From the NCBI RefSeq assembly GCF_027947595.1, contig NZ_CP116257.1, positions 3,596,001-3,660,000 on the forward strand: a stretch of 64,000 nt of DNA, written 5' to 3'. The first letter of the stretch is position 1, and each line of letters starts with the position of its first letter. A program made the translations under genes and the position numbers. Below are positions 7,697-16,449 of the stretch, piece by piece. This DNA comes from Streptomyces lienomycini. Its GTDB lineage: Bacteria; Actinomycetota; Actinomycetes; Streptomycetales; Streptomycetaceae. Below the pieces are notes generated by a model that saw only the letters and a program-made list of their open reading frames with translations, had not been told where the DNA came from and did not search any database.

Positions 7697-10600
7697 TCAG
7701 GTCAGCGGTTCGACCCGGATGTTGCGGAAGCGGACCTTGTTGCCGTGGTCCTGCAGCCGGATCGCCCCGGCGGCCGGCGTCTCGGCCCGCCCCGCCGCGG
7801 TCGGGCCGTCGAGGACGACGTCGTCGTGGACCGTCTCGCCGTTCCACACCACCGTCACCCGCGCGTCGGCGGTCTTGGCGCCGCTGTCGTCGAAGCGCGC
7901 GGCGTGGAAGACGATGTCGTACGTCTGCCAGGTCTCCGGTGCCGTCGCCGCGTTGGTGTCGGGTGCCTTCTTCAGATAGATCGCCCCCGCCTCGTTGGTG
8001 TCCGGGGTGGTGTCGCCGAAGGAGTCGAGGATCTGCAGCTCGTAGCGGTCCTGGAGGTAGATGCCGCTGTTGCCGCGGTCCTGGCCGGTCACGTCGTCCG
8101 CCAGCAGCGGCACCCGGAACTCCACGTGCAGCTTGAAGTCCTGGTAGGCGTCCTTGGTGCGGATGTCGCCGCAGCACACCTCCATCGACCTCTCCTCGGC
8201 CAGCGGCCAGGCCACCTGCCGCCCGTCCGTGTGCTGCCACTGCTCCTGCGAGGCGGCGGTGCCGTCGAACAGGGCGACCCGCGCGCCGTGCGGGTGCACG
8301 GTGATCAGGTCGAGGTTGACGTGGCCGGTGTCGCCGGGGTCGTACCGGTAGGAGAGCGTGTTGTGGCCGGCGCGCAGCCGCACGCTCTCGGTGCGGGTGG
8401 TCCAGGTGTCCCAGTCCCCGGTGGAGGGAAGCCGCGTCTGGCGCACCTTCTTCCCGTTGGCGTACAGCGAGAGCGACTTGCTGCCCTGGAAGGGGTCCGG
8501 GCCGTTGGAGTAGCGCAGGCCCACGTCGTAGGTGCCCGGCTTGCGGACGGTCACGTCGAACGTGGTCGTGGCCCTGCCCTCGGTGGCGTAGCGGTCGACG
8601 AACCCGCTGCCGGAGTAGCCGACGTGGTCGGTGTTGATGCCCGCCCTGCCGGTGAGGCGTGCCTCCTCCGCCTCGTACAGGGTGGCCGCCGGCGGCTGCT
8701 TGCCGGGCATCTCGTTCAGCGTGTACCAGGCCTCGGTGCTCCACAGCGTCTCACCCGAGGCCGAGGTGAACGGCCGCGGGGAGCGCAGGTGCACGACACG
8801 GTCGGGCCGGAGGCCGTCCAGCCGCAGCCGGACGGTGCGGCCGTCGTCCGAGAGCGTCGCCGACCGTACGGCCAGCTCCTCCTCGGCGATCTTCGGGCCG
8901 CCGTAGTCGGAGGTCGGCGTGTAGCGCCACTGCTCGGCCTCGTAGCCGGCCGCGAGGCCGGCGGCCGTCTCGGCGGAGACCGGCTGGGTGTACGTCAGGT
9001 CGAAACCGCCCGGCACGGCCCGCATCTTCTGGATGTCGAAGGTGTTGCCGCCGTTGGGGGTCAGCTTCTGCAGACCGAACTTGAGCTTGCCCTCCTGCCC
9101 CCAGTTGCCGTCGGCGCCCAGGCCGCCGGTGTAGATCGCCCCGTCGGGGCCCATGGAGACACGGTTGACGCCCGCTTCCAGGCCCTGCGTGTAGCGGAAG
9201 ACGGCGCCCTGGTACTGGCCCTTCACCTTCTCCAGGTAGGCGCGCTGCAGGCCGCCGTAGGTGACGTCGCCGATCAGCATCTGGCCCGCGAACCTGCCCT
9301 TGGTCAGGTACAGCGGCGTGGAGGGCGAGTTGCCGATCTCGTTCTGCGGCAGCCACAGCACCGGCTCGGTGACGGGGGAGTCCTCGAAGGGTCCCGCGGG
9401 CTCGGTGTGGTGGTTGAAGAAGCGGTCCTGCTTGATCTGGACGAGCTTCGAGGCGGGCAGCCAGCCGCCCTGGTTGTCGGTGGCGAACAGGCTGCCGCCC
9501 GGCCCCCAGCCGATGCCGTTGGGCGTGCGCAGCCCGCCCGCGATCGGGCTGATCTTCCCCGTCCTCTTGCTGACCTTGTACGTCGTCCCGCGGTTCGGCG
9601 CGGGCTGGGGGGTGGTGGTCGCGCCGCCGAGGTCGATGGCGACGGAGAGGTTCACGTAGAAGTAGCCGTCGCGGTAGAGCAGGCCGAACGCGAACTCGTG
9701 GAAGTTGCCGCCGTAGGGCCAGGTGGCGACCGTGCGGTACTCGTCGGTCACGTCGTCGCCGTCGCGGTCGACGAGCCGGGTCAGCTCGTGCTTCTGCGAG
9801 ACGTAGAGCGAACCGTCCACGTACTTGATGCCCATGGGCTCGCGCAGCCCGCTCGCCACCTTCTCGACGGTGACCTTGTCGCGGCTGGTCCCACCGGTGA
9901 CGTTGTCGAGGAGGTACACCTCACCGGCAACGTTGTCGGTGCCGCCCCAGGTGCTGATCGCGAGCCGTCCGTCGGGCAGCCAGTCCATGCCGGTGACCTG
10001 CGGTTCGAAGCCGTCGGGGCGCAGGTCGGTGAGGGTGAGGTCGGGGCGCACGGAGGTGAGGGGCAGACCGTCGCCCGGGGTGTCGCGCCCGGCCTCGCAC
10101 TCCTTGCGGCCCGGCGCCGTCACCCGGACGACCCCGGCGTCGGTGCTCAGCGCCTCGGTGGGTACGACGGTGAACTCGCTCTCGCCCGGCGGCATCCAGG
10201 ACAGCTGGAGCTGCTGACCGCCGCCGCGGTCGAAGTGCTCGATGCGCAGCGGGTGCGCTCCCGCGGTGAGGTCGACGGTGCCGTCCTTGGGCTCCGCGCC
10301 GTGCAGTCCGTCGTGGTCGATCACGGTGGTGCCGTCGAGGGCCAGCCGGGAGCCGTCGTCGCTGACGAGCCGGAACACGTAGGTGCCGTCGCGCGGGGCC
10401 TGGAGGTAACCGGATGCCTGGGAGACGAAGTTGTCGGCGATGCCGCCGAAGTCCTCGGTGGTGGACCAGTCGACCGTGGGCATCAGCTTGTCGTGGTTGG
10501 GGGTCTGGCCGGGTTTGAGGGTGCACAGCTCGTTCAGCGGCGTCTGGACGTCGAACACGCGCAGCGTGACCCCGGGTTCCTGCGGCGGGATGTCGGCGGC

Positions 10601-10714
10601 GGCCGCCGAGGAGGCCGAGGCCGCCGGGGCGGCCCAGGCGCCACCGGCCGAAACGGCCGACGCCAGCAGGAGGATGAGGTGTCTTCGAGCACGCGATAAC
10701 AGCCGTTGGCGCAT
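7697..10714 (-). CDS. Secreted PA14 / beta-propeller / CBM / DUF1080 multidomain protein
   Basis: A 1005-residue exported protein; ATG 10714 follows GGAGG. A Sec signal peptide (residues about 1-40) comes first. Then follow a PA14 domain (about 45-180, DGTYVFRLVSDDGSRLALDG), a long propeller resembling PQQ-type sugar or membrane-bound dehydrogenases (about 210-560, MDWLPDGRLAISTWGG and GIKYVDGSLYVSQKH), a carbohydrate-binding module of CBM6/35 type (about 675-805, LYEAEEARLTG) and a C-terminal DUF1080 / 3-keto-disaccharide-hydrolase domain (about 808-1005, GNSGIYLQDRYELQILDSFG). The combination suggests oxidation and cleavage of an extracellular carbohydrate, perhaps by a 3-keto-glycoside route. 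Substrate unknown. It is monocistronic. Confidence 0.8.
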   Translation of the reverse strand: MRQRLLSRARRHLILLLASAVSAGGAWAAPAASASSAAAADIPPQEPGVTLRVFDVQTPLNELCTLKPGQTPNHDKLMPTVDWSTTEDFGGIADNFVSQASGYLQAPRDGTYVFRLVSDDGSRLALDGTTVIDHDGLHGAEPKDGTVDLTAGAHPLRIEHFDRGGGQQLQLSWMPPGESEFTVVPTEALSTDAGVVRVTAPGRKECEAGRDTPGDGLPLTSVRPDLTLTDLRPDGFEPQVTGMDWLPDGRLAISTWGGTDNVAGEVYLLDNVTGGTSRDKVTVEKVASGLREPMGIKYVDGSLYVSQKHELTRLVDRDGDDVTDEYRTVATWPYGGNFHEFAFGLLYRDGYFYVNLSVAIDLGGATTTPQPAPNRGTTYKVSKRTGKISPIAGGLRTPNGIGWGPGGSLFATDNQGGWLPASKLVQIKQDRFFNHHTEPAGPFEDSPVTEPVLWLPQNEIGNSPSTPLYLTKGRFAGQMLIGDVTYGGLQRAYLEKVKGQYQGAVFRYTQGLEAGVNRVSMGPDGAIYTGGLGADGNWGQEGKLKFGLQKLTPNGGNTFDIQKMRAVPGGFDLTYTQPVSAETAAGLAAGYEAEQWRYTPTSDYGGPKIAEEELAVRSATLSDDGRTVRLRLDGLRPDRVVHLRSPRPFTSASGETLWSTEAWYTLNEMPGKQPPAATLYEAEEARLTGRAGINTDHVGYSGSGFVDRYATEGRATTTFDVTVRKPGTYDVGLRYSNGPDPFQGSKSLSLYANGKKVRQTRLPSTGDWDTWTTRTESVRLRAGHNTLSYRYDPGDTGHVNLDLITVHPHGARVALFDGTAASQEQWQHTDGRQVAWPLAEERSMEVCCGDIRTKDAYQDFKLHVEFRVPLLADDVTGQDRGNSGIYLQDRYELQILDSFGDTTPDTNEAGAIYLKKAPDTNAATAPETWQTYDIVFHAARFDDSGAKTADARVTVVWNGETVHDDVVLDGPTAAGRAETPAAGAIRLQDHGNKVRFRNIRVEPLT

Positions 10715-10897
10715 TGGTCCTCCGGAAGATGGGGACCGGACCGTGCCGGATATCGCTCCGGTCTCGTGCGGTATGACGGACGTTCCGCCGCCAAGGTAGG
10801 AGACTTCCGCTTGGCATGTCCATACTTTGTCATCGCTGTGTTCAAAGTTCCTGGTGCCCAGAACCGCCGGCCGCGCACCGGGAGACGCCCTCGGGGG

Positions 10898-12217
10898 TCA
10901 GCGCCCCCTGCGCACCCGGGCCGCCGCGCGGGCTTCCGCCGCCTTGCGCGCCTCGACGGCCTTGCGGGATCCCTTCGCGGCGCGGCCCGGCCGGGTGCCC
11001 ATCCCGCGGAAGGGGGCGTTGCCGCTCTCCTTCCCCGGTCCCTCCGGGGGGCGCCTGGCGCCGGTGAGGGTGGTCAGCCGCTGCTCGCCCGAGCGCACCG
11101 GGGTCACCGTCGGCCGGATCCCGGCCTCGGACATCATCCGGTTCACCTCGCGCCGCTGGGCGGGTGTGACGAGGGTGACCACGCTCCCCGCCCGGCCCGC
11201 GCGCGCCGTACGCCCGCCGCGGTGCAGGTAGTCCTTGGCGTCGGCCGGCGGATCGACGTTGACGACGAGGTCGAGGTCGTCGACGTGGATGCCCCGCGCC
11301 GCGACGTTGGTGGCCACCAGCACGGTGACCCCGCCCTCCACGAACCGGGCGAGGGTGTGGGTGCGCTGCGGCTGCGACTTCCCGCTGTGCAGGGCGGCGG
11401 CGGGCACGCCGGCGGCCCGCAGGTGCCGGGTGAACCGGTCGACCCCCGCCTTGGTGTCCAGGAACATCAGCACCCGGCCGTCCCGGGCGGCGATCTCGGT
11501 CGCGGTCGCGTACTTGTCGGCGGGGTGAATGGTCAGGACGTGGTGTTCCATCGTGGTCACCGCGGCCGACGCCGGGTCGACCGAGGCGAGTACGGGGTCG
11601 TGGAGGTGGTCCCGCACCAGCTGGTCGACGTCGCGGTCGAGCGTGGCCGAGAACAGGAGCCGCTGCCCGTCCGAGGGCACCTGCTCCAGGATGCCGGAGA
11701 CCTGCGGCAGGAACCCCATGTCGCACATCTGGTCCGCCTCGTCCAGCACGGTGATCCGCACCCGGTCGAGGTGGCAGTCCCGGCGCGACACCAGATCGGC
11801 CAGGCGTCCCGGCGTCGCGACGACCACGTCGGCGCCGGCGCGCAGCGCCTGGGTCTGCCGGTTGATCGACAGTCCGCCGACGACCGTCGTCAGGCGTACG
11901 CCGAGCGCCCGCGCGTACGGCGTCAGCGCCTCGCTCACCTGCTGGGCGAGTTCCCGGGTCGACACCAGGACGAGGGCCAGTGGCCGCTTCGGCTCCGCGC
12001 GCCGGCCGGCGGTCCTGGCGAGCAGGGCGAGCCCGAAGGCCAGCGTCTTGCCGGACCCGGTCCGCGCGCGGCCGAGGATGTCGTGCCCGGCCAGGGCGTC
12101 GGGCAGGGTCGCCGCCTGGATGGGGAAGGGTTCCGTCACCCCCAGGCCGGTCATCGTCTCCACCAGCACCGGCGGCAGCCCGAGGTCGCCGAAGGACGGG
12201 GTCGGCTTCGCGTTCAT
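10898..12217 (-). CDS. DEAD-box RNA helicase
   Basis: A 439-residue ATP-dependent RNA helicase with the full motif set: Q-motif region (FGDLGLPPVL, PIQAATLP), motif I ARTGSGKT, motif Ia STRELAQQ, motif Ib TPGRL, motif II DEAD, motif III SAT, motif V ATNVAARGIHV, and motif VI HRGGRTARAGR. The basic C-terminal tail, rich in Arg and Lys, is typical of RhlE/CsdA-type actinobacterial members and binds RNA. It probably acts in rRNA maturation or mRNA turnover, often in cold adaptation. AGGAAGG precedes ATG 12217. A strong hairpin lies just upstream. Confidence 0.92.
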   Translation of the reverse strand: MNAKPTPSFGDLGLPPVLVETMTGLGVTEPFPIQAATLPDALAGHDILGRARTGSGKTLAFGLALLARTAGRRAEPKRPLALVLVSTRELAQQVSEALTPYARALGVRLTTVVGGLSINRQTQALRAGADVVVATPGRLADLVSRRDCHLDRVRITVLDEADQMCDMGFLPQVSGILEQVPSDGQRLLFSATLDRDVDQLVRDHLHDPVLASVDPASAAVTTMEHHVLTIHPADKYATATEIAARDGRVLMFLDTKAGVDRFTRHLRAAGVPAAALHSGKSQPQRTHTLARFVEGGVTVLVATNVAARGIHVDDLDLVVNVDPPADAKDYLHRGGRTARAGRAGSVVTLVTPAQRREVNRMMSEAGIRPTVTPVRSGEQRLTTLTGARRPPEGPGKESGNAPFRGMGTRPGRAAKGSRKAVEARKAAEARAAARVRRGR

Positions 12218-12251
12218 GGGGGACCTTCCTGTTCAGGCGCCCGGAACGCGT

Positions 12252-12281
12252 CCGGGTCCGTACCCCTCGGTACGGACCCGG
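12252..12281 (-). terminator. Strong hairpin between hydrolase and helicase genes
   Basis: CCGGGTCCGTACC and GGTACGGACCCGG form a perfect 13-bp stem with the loop CCTC. It is 68 bp beyond the hydrolase stop and 35 bp before the helicase start, both on the minus strand. It is most likely the hydrolase terminator, but it could also be a structured helicase 5' leader. Confidence 0.65.
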
Positions 12282-12348
12282 GCGCTTCGAAGCGTGGGCC
12301 CATTTTACCAGCGGGCGTCCAGGCGTCCGGCGGCCCGCAGTTCCGGGT

Positions 12349-13308
12349 CTACTTGGACTCGATCCGTCCGACCGGGTTCGGTCCGGCGTTCAGCGCGTCC
12401 CGCGCCGTCTGCCACGCGGAGTCCCCCGGGTACAGCTCGGACCTCAGGTAGGCCCAGGCGAGCCGCCGCACCGCGGCCACCCGGCCGGGGTCCTCGTCGG
12501 TGGTCTCCGCGACGTCGTACCCCGCGACTCCGCCGAGCCCGTGCTCCGCGCCGAACAGGGTGAGCAGGGCCTTGGGGCCGGGGGCGAGGGCGTACGGGTC
12601 GGCGTGCCACCCGGGTCCGCGCACCGTGAGGTGGGCGGAGTCGTCCTTGTCACCGGCGACGACGAGCGCGGGCGTCCTCATCGCGGAGAAGTCCGTGGTC
12701 AGGAAGAAGGGCATGCTCTCGGCGGCGGACGCGCTGAGGGCGTCGCCACCCCGGCCGGGCGCGGCGAGCAGGACGCCCGCGCCGATGCGGGGCTCGGTCA
12801 GGTCCACCTCCGTGCCGTCGTCCGGATCGGTGAGCCGGGCGCCCAGGAGCAGGCTCGCGGTGTGGCCGCCCATCGAGTGCCCGGCGACGGCGACCCTGCT
12901 GCGGTCCACTCGGCCGGCGAGTTGGGGGACGGCCCGCTCCAGGGCGTCGAAGCGGTCGAGGACGCGGGTCATGTCCTCGGCGCGCGACCGCCAGAACAGC
13001 GGCGCCCCCGGGGTCGCGGGATCGAGCGCCAGTGACCTGGAACTCAGGTGGGTCGGCTGGACGACGACGAAGCCGTGTGCCGCCCAGTAGTCGGCGAGAG
13101 GGGCGTAACCGTTCAGGGAGGAGAGGTGGTTCGAGTAGCCCTGGCCGTGCGAGAGCAGGATGACCGGCAGGTCGGTGCCCGTCACGGGCGCGGAGACCCG
13201 CACCTGGAGTTCCACGGGCCGTCCCGGCGCGGGCAGCACGACCGGGGCGACGGAGAGGACGGGCGCGGGCGGGACGACGAAGTCGGGTACGGGAGTGGGT
13301 GCGTTCAT
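12349..13308 (-). CDS. Alpha/beta hydrolase, chlorophyllase/dienelactone-hydrolase-like
   Basis: A 319-residue hydrolase. The nucleophile Ser is in VAGHSMGGHT, the oxyanion region is ILLSHGQGYSNH, and later acid and base candidates are in LVVAGDKDDSAH and LFGAEHGLGG. No signal peptide is seen from ATG 13308. The frame runs on to 13437, but the extra N-terminus contains an HPS repeat encoded by a tandem DNA repeat and looks like leader. No strong ribosome site is visible at either start. The substrate, probably an ester, is unknown. The promoter lies between two copies of a palindromic operator, so an unlinked TetR-type repressor likely controls it. Confidence 0.75.
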   Translation of the reverse strand: MNAPTPVPDFVVPPAPVLSVAPVVLPAPGRPVELQVRVSAPVTGTDLPVILLSHGQGYSNHLSSLNGYAPLADYWAAHGFVVVQPTHLSSRSLALDPATPGAPLFWRSRAEDMTRVLDRFDALERAVPQLAGRVDRSRVAVAGHSMGGHTASLLLGARLTDPDDGTEVDLTEPRIGAGVLLAAPGRGGDALSASAAESMPFFLTTDFSAMRTPALVVAGDKDDSAHLTVRGPGWHADPYALAPGPKALLTLFGAEHGLGGVAGYDVAETTDEDPGRVAAVRRLAWAYLRSELYPGDSAWQTARDALNAGPNPVGRIESK

Positions 13309-13328
13309 GAGGTGTATGTCCGTTCGAA

Positions 13329-13355
13329 GACTCGGGTGACTCGGGTGACTCGGGT
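13329..13355. repeat. Tandem 9-bp repeat, three copies
   Basis: GACTCGGGT is repeated three times head to tail in the leader of the hydrolase gene. The unit is a whole number of codons and would read as repeated Ser-His-Pro if translated from an upstream start. Confidence 0.85.
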
Positions 13356-13445
13356 GCTCTGGGGCTGGATCGGCCGCCGCGTCGCTCGTGCGGGCGCAGG
13401 CGTGGCGAGGCCGTTCTGAGGGTGCGCGCGTCAGCACGACAAAGT

Positions 13446-13483
13446 GGGACGCTGTCCCGGTTAAATATACGGGACGCTGTCCC
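13446..13483. promoter_or_regulatory. Doubled palindromic operator around a -10 box
   Basis: GGGACGCTGTCCC occurs at 13446-13458 and again at 13471-13483, 25 bp apart. Between them is an AT-rich stretch whose minus strand reads TATATT, a good -10 box for the hydrolase gene. The GGGAC-N3-GTCCC pattern is typical of TetR-family operators. No regulator gene is adjacent. Confidence 0.7.
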
Positions 13484-13489
13484 GTTTGG

Positions 13490-13924
13490 TCAACGCGTCC
13501 GCTCCGGGGCCTCCGGCGAGCCGCGCCGCGTCGCCCGGACGCGACGGTGACTCCACCCGAGCAGGGCGAACAGCGCGAGGGAGGAGATGATCAGGCTCGC
13601 CCCGGCGGCCCACCCGGAGTACGGCAGCAGGGACACCAGGCCCCACGCCAGGCCGGCGGCGAAGAGGAACAGCCCCACCAGCACCGAGCCCGCGATGCGC
13701 CACCGGGAGGAGACGCTCTCCTCGGCCGCCCGCATCGCCCGCACGCGGACGGGGGCGACGAACCGGTCCAACGCCGGGACGGCGCGCGCCAGCAGCACCA
13801 CCCCGGCGAAGACGAGCAGCAGGCCCGGCCCGGGCAGCACCAGCAGCGCGACGCCGATCACCAGCAGGACGGCGCCCACGACGCCCAGGGCGACGCGCCG
13901 GATGGACTCGACACCCCGCGCCAT
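13490..13924 (-). CDS. PGPGW-motif transmembrane protein
   Basis: A 144-residue membrane protein with about four hydrophobic segments. The first helix carries the family hallmark LLVLPGPG, followed by LLLVFAGVVLLA; a second pair spans roughly residues 80-120. The C-terminus is short and basic. ATG 13924 was chosen because the upstream frame is low-quality and AGGAGA lies 5' of it. This matches the PGPGW (PF09656) group of actinobacterial integral membrane proteins of unknown function. It is divergent from the secreted CocE/S15-type hydrolase and shares a 274-bp intergenic region with it. Confidence 0.7.
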   Translation of the reverse strand: MARGVESIRRVALGVVGAVLLVIGVALLVLPGPGLLLVFAGVVLLARAVPALDRFVAPVRVRAMRAAEESVSSRWRIAGSVLVGLFLFAAGLAWGLVSLLPYSGWAAGASLIISSLALFALLGWSHRRVRATRRGSPEAPERTR

Positions 13925-14198
13925 GGCGCCCCACTCTCCTGCGGTCGGCAAGGTCTCCTGTCGGGTAGGTGTGCCCCACCTTAGGCAGGGATCACCGGGC
14001 GGGCGATTCCGGTGGAGGGCGGGCGAGCGGGCCCCGGCCCGGTCCCGCACGGTGCGCGCGGGGCGGTCCGTCCCGTCCTGTCCGCCAATGCCCGCGGTGG
14101 GGAGGGGAGTTGCCCGGACGCCCCATCGACGTGCGTGGACTTCGCTGCTAGACCTGCACCACCCGTACCACCTGCACCCACCGTTCAAGGAGGAGCAT

Positions 14199-16064
14199 GT
14201 GAGACCACGTCGCGCGGTCGTCCGGACCGCTTCGGCGCTCGTCGCCGCCCTCGCCCTGACCGCCGGTCTCGGCGGCCCGGCCGTCGCGGCCGAGGGGGCG
14301 GAGGCGGGGCCGGCCGCCACCGGGACCGGTCCCGTCACGCACGAGGAGAACGACCGCGTCCCCCAGGGGTCGGTCTGGACCCAGCACTACTTCCCGTCCT
14401 CCGACCGCTCCGGCACCCGGCTCCACGCCGACGTCCTGCTGCCCGAGGGGCTGAAGCGCAAGGAGAAGGTTCCGGTCATCCTGTCGGTCGGCCCGTACTT
14501 CTCCCACGCGGGCCAGACCGGCCCCGAGGGCTGGACCCGCACCGGCCCCTCGGCCCGCTTCCAGGACTTCATCGAGGGCACCGACCTGTTCGACCAGGGC
14601 TACGCCTTCGTCATGGTGGACCTGCGCGGCTTCGGCGGCTCCACCGGCTGCCTGGACTGGGGCGGACCCGGCGAACAGGCCGACGTGAAGGCCGCGATCG
14701 ACTGGGCCGCGAAGCAGCCGTGGTCCACCGGCGCGGTCGGCATGTACGGCAAGTCGTACGACGCCGTCACGGGCCTCATTGGCAACAACCTGGACCAGCG
14801 GGCTCTCAGGGCCGTCGTCGCCCAGGAGCCGGTGTGGGACATGTACCAGTACATCTACTCCAACGGCGTGCCCCGTCCCAACGTGACCGGTACCGCGGGC
14901 GCCTACAACTCCATCGCCTCCATGCCCCCGATGGCGGACGACGATCCCCGCTACCAGGCCGCCGCCCGGTACGAGGAGAGCCACCCGGAGTGCCTGACGG
15001 AGAACTCGGCCGGCTACCGGATATCCGACCAGCGGGACGAGCACTGGACCTCCCGCGACCTGGCGAGAATGGCCAGGGGCAGCGACACCCCGCTCTTCGT
15101 CACCCAGGGCTTCGTCGAGAACAACACCAAGCCCGAGGAGATGGAGGAGTACCTCGACAACCACCGGGGCCCGGAGCGCGGCTGGCTCGGACAGTGGGAC
15201 CACGTGCGCGGCGGCGACCGCGTCGGCGACGGACGCCTGGCCATGGGCCGGGAGGGCTGGTACGACGAGACCCTCTCCTTCTACGACCAGTACCTGAAGG
15301 GCGTCAGGCCGACGGTGCGTTACCCGGCCTACGCCGTCGAGGACTCCACCGGTGCCTGGCGGGCCCAGCGCACGTGGCCCGTCACGGAACGGTCGGTCAC
15401 CCTCCCGCTCGGCGGCGGCTCCTACGTGGACGACGGCGGAGCGTCCGCCCGAGCCGGGCTGACCGCGTCCGGCGGCCCGGCGGCGAAGGCGACGCCGCAG
15501 CCGACCGGCAACTGGGACATGGAGAACGCGCCCGCGACCGAGCAGCCCGCCCCGGCCGGGCTGGCCGCGGAAGCGGCGAAGCGTCAGCGAGCCGGCGAGG
15601 TCGCCTCCAGCTTCTTCGTCTGGTCGAAGCCGCTGAAGAAGGCCACCCGCGTCACCGGCACCCCGCGGCTGTCCCTGACGGCCCGCGGCGAGGGCAACGT
15701 CATGCTCAAGCTGTACGACGTCGCCCCGGACGGCACCGCCGTCATGTTCGACGAACAGGTCTCCCTGGTGAAGTCCGGCCGGATGGGCGTCGACCTGAAG
15801 GCGACCGACTGGACCCTCGCCGCCGGACACGCCCTGGCCGTGGAGATCGGCTCCATCCAGACCGGCTCCTGGCGCGACACGCCCTCCGGCGAGACCGTCG
15901 AGGTCAGGGGGGCCAGGCTCGGGCTCGCTCTGGACGACCCGGCCGACGACGTCGCCACCGCCGGCGACCGGTCGCCGTACCTGGACACGTACCTGCGCCA
16001 GTACACGGTGCGCCTGCCGGCCGGGCCCGGGACGTTCTCGGTGGTTCCGGGTGGCCGGTCGTGA
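14199..16064 (+). CDS. Secreted CocE/NonD-type (X-Pro dipeptidyl-peptidase-like, S15) hydrolase
   Basis: A 621-residue exported serine hydrolase. GTG 14199 directly follows AAGGAGG. The signal peptide is residues about 1-30, ending AVAAEGA. The alpha/beta-hydrolase core has the nucleophile in GMYGKSYDAVTG and DLRGFGGSTG upstream of it. Asp and His candidates are in DTPLFVTQGFVENN and GQWDHVRGG. The C-terminal jelly-roll (PepX_C, about 430-615) includes GTPRLSLTARGEGN. Family members cleave X-Pro dipeptides, acyl esters or glutaryl-beta-lactams; the substrate here is not defined, and an extracellular peptidase is most likely in Streptomyces. Confidence 0.85.
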   Translation: MRPRRAVVRTASALVAALALTAGLGGPAVAAEGAEAGPAATGTGPVTHEENDRVPQGSVWTQHYFPSSDRSGTRLHADVLLPEGLKRKEKVPVILSVGPYFSHAGQTGPEGWTRTGPSARFQDFIEGTDLFDQGYAFVMVDLRGFGGSTGCLDWGGPGEQADVKAAIDWAAKQPWSTGAVGMYGKSYDAVTGLIGNNLDQRALRAVVAQEPVWDMYQYIYSNGVPRPNVTGTAGAYNSIASMPPMADDDPRYQAAARYEESHPECLTENSAGYRISDQRDEHWTSRDLARMARGSDTPLFVTQGFVENNTKPEEMEEYLDNHRGPERGWLGQWDHVRGGDRVGDGRLAMGREGWYDETLSFYDQYLKGVRPTVRYPAYAVEDSTGAWRAQRTWPVTERSVTLPLGGGSYVDDGGASARAGLTASGGPAAKATPQPTGNWDMENAPATEQPAPAGLAAEAAKRQRAGEVASSFFVWSKPLKKATRVTGTPRLSLTARGEGNVMLKLYDVAPDGTAVMFDEQVSLVKSGRMGVDLKATDWTLAAGHALAVEIGSIQTGSWRDTPSGETVEVRGARLGLALDDPADDVATAGDRSPYLDTYLRQYTVRLPAGPGTFSVVPGGRS

Positions 16065-16103
16065 CAAGCTGTGCTCCTGTTGTCCGAGCCCCAGGAGGTC
16101 ACC

Positions 16104-16346
16104 ATGACTGAAGAGTCTTCATCGCAGGCAGGTTCGGAACCGGCCAAGGACGAGAACACCACCGCCGTGACACCCGACGAGAACGGTCAGTACGACCTGA
16201 AGGGCAAGTTCCGCGAGGCGCTGGAGCGCAAGCGCGGCAAACAGGCGGAGGCCGCGGCCCTCGCCGCGGGCGCCGACGTGGCGAAGATCCGAGGCACCCA
16301 CGGTCCGGCCGCCAGCCAGCGGTCGTTCCGGCGCAAGAGCGGCTGA
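16104..16346 (+). CDS. DUF5302-type small protein
   Basis: An 80-residue hydrophilic protein; AGGAGG at 16093-16098 precedes ATG 16104. The N-terminal half is Ser, Glu and Thr rich (MTEESSSQAG). The C-terminal half is basic and helical (KGKFREALERKRGKQAEAAA) and ends in SFRRKSG. This matches the DUF5302 group, found almost only in actinobacteria and of unknown role. It lies 40 bp after the CocE-like gene and could share its transcript; a strong terminator follows. Confidence 0.75.
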   Translation: MTEESSSQAGSEPAKDENTTAVTPDENGQYDLKGKFREALERKRGKQAEAAALAAGADVAKIRGTHGPAASQRSFRRKSG

Positions 16347-16368
16347 GGTCGCACACGACGTCCCACGC

Positions 16369-16400
16369 GGGGCCCGGCCGTGGCAGCACGGCCGGGCCCC
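16369..16400. terminator. Bidirectional terminator before the coelichelin cluster
   Basis: GGGGCCCGGCCGTG and CACGGCCGGGCCCC form a perfect 14-bp stem with the loop GCAG. It lies between the convergent DUF5302 gene and cchA, and can insulate the siderophore cluster on this side. Confidence 0.8.
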
Positions 16401-16449
16401 GCCCGTCCCGGTCGGCGGGTCGGGGGCGACCAGAAGCGATCAGCGGCGG

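Noticed and set aside
7745..10699. A 984-codon plus-strand frame opposite the secreted multidomain gene
   Set aside because: It is low-complexity (Val, Gly, Arg, His) sequence created by GC-rich antisense; the minus strand has clear domains and a signal peptide.
13329..13355. Short repeats as a CRISPR array
   Set aside because: The 9-bp units are directly tandem with no spacers, and no cas genes are near.
13309..13437. Extended N-terminus of the alpha/beta hydrolase
   Set aside because: It is repeat-encoded, not conserved in type, and lies over the leader below the doubled operator.
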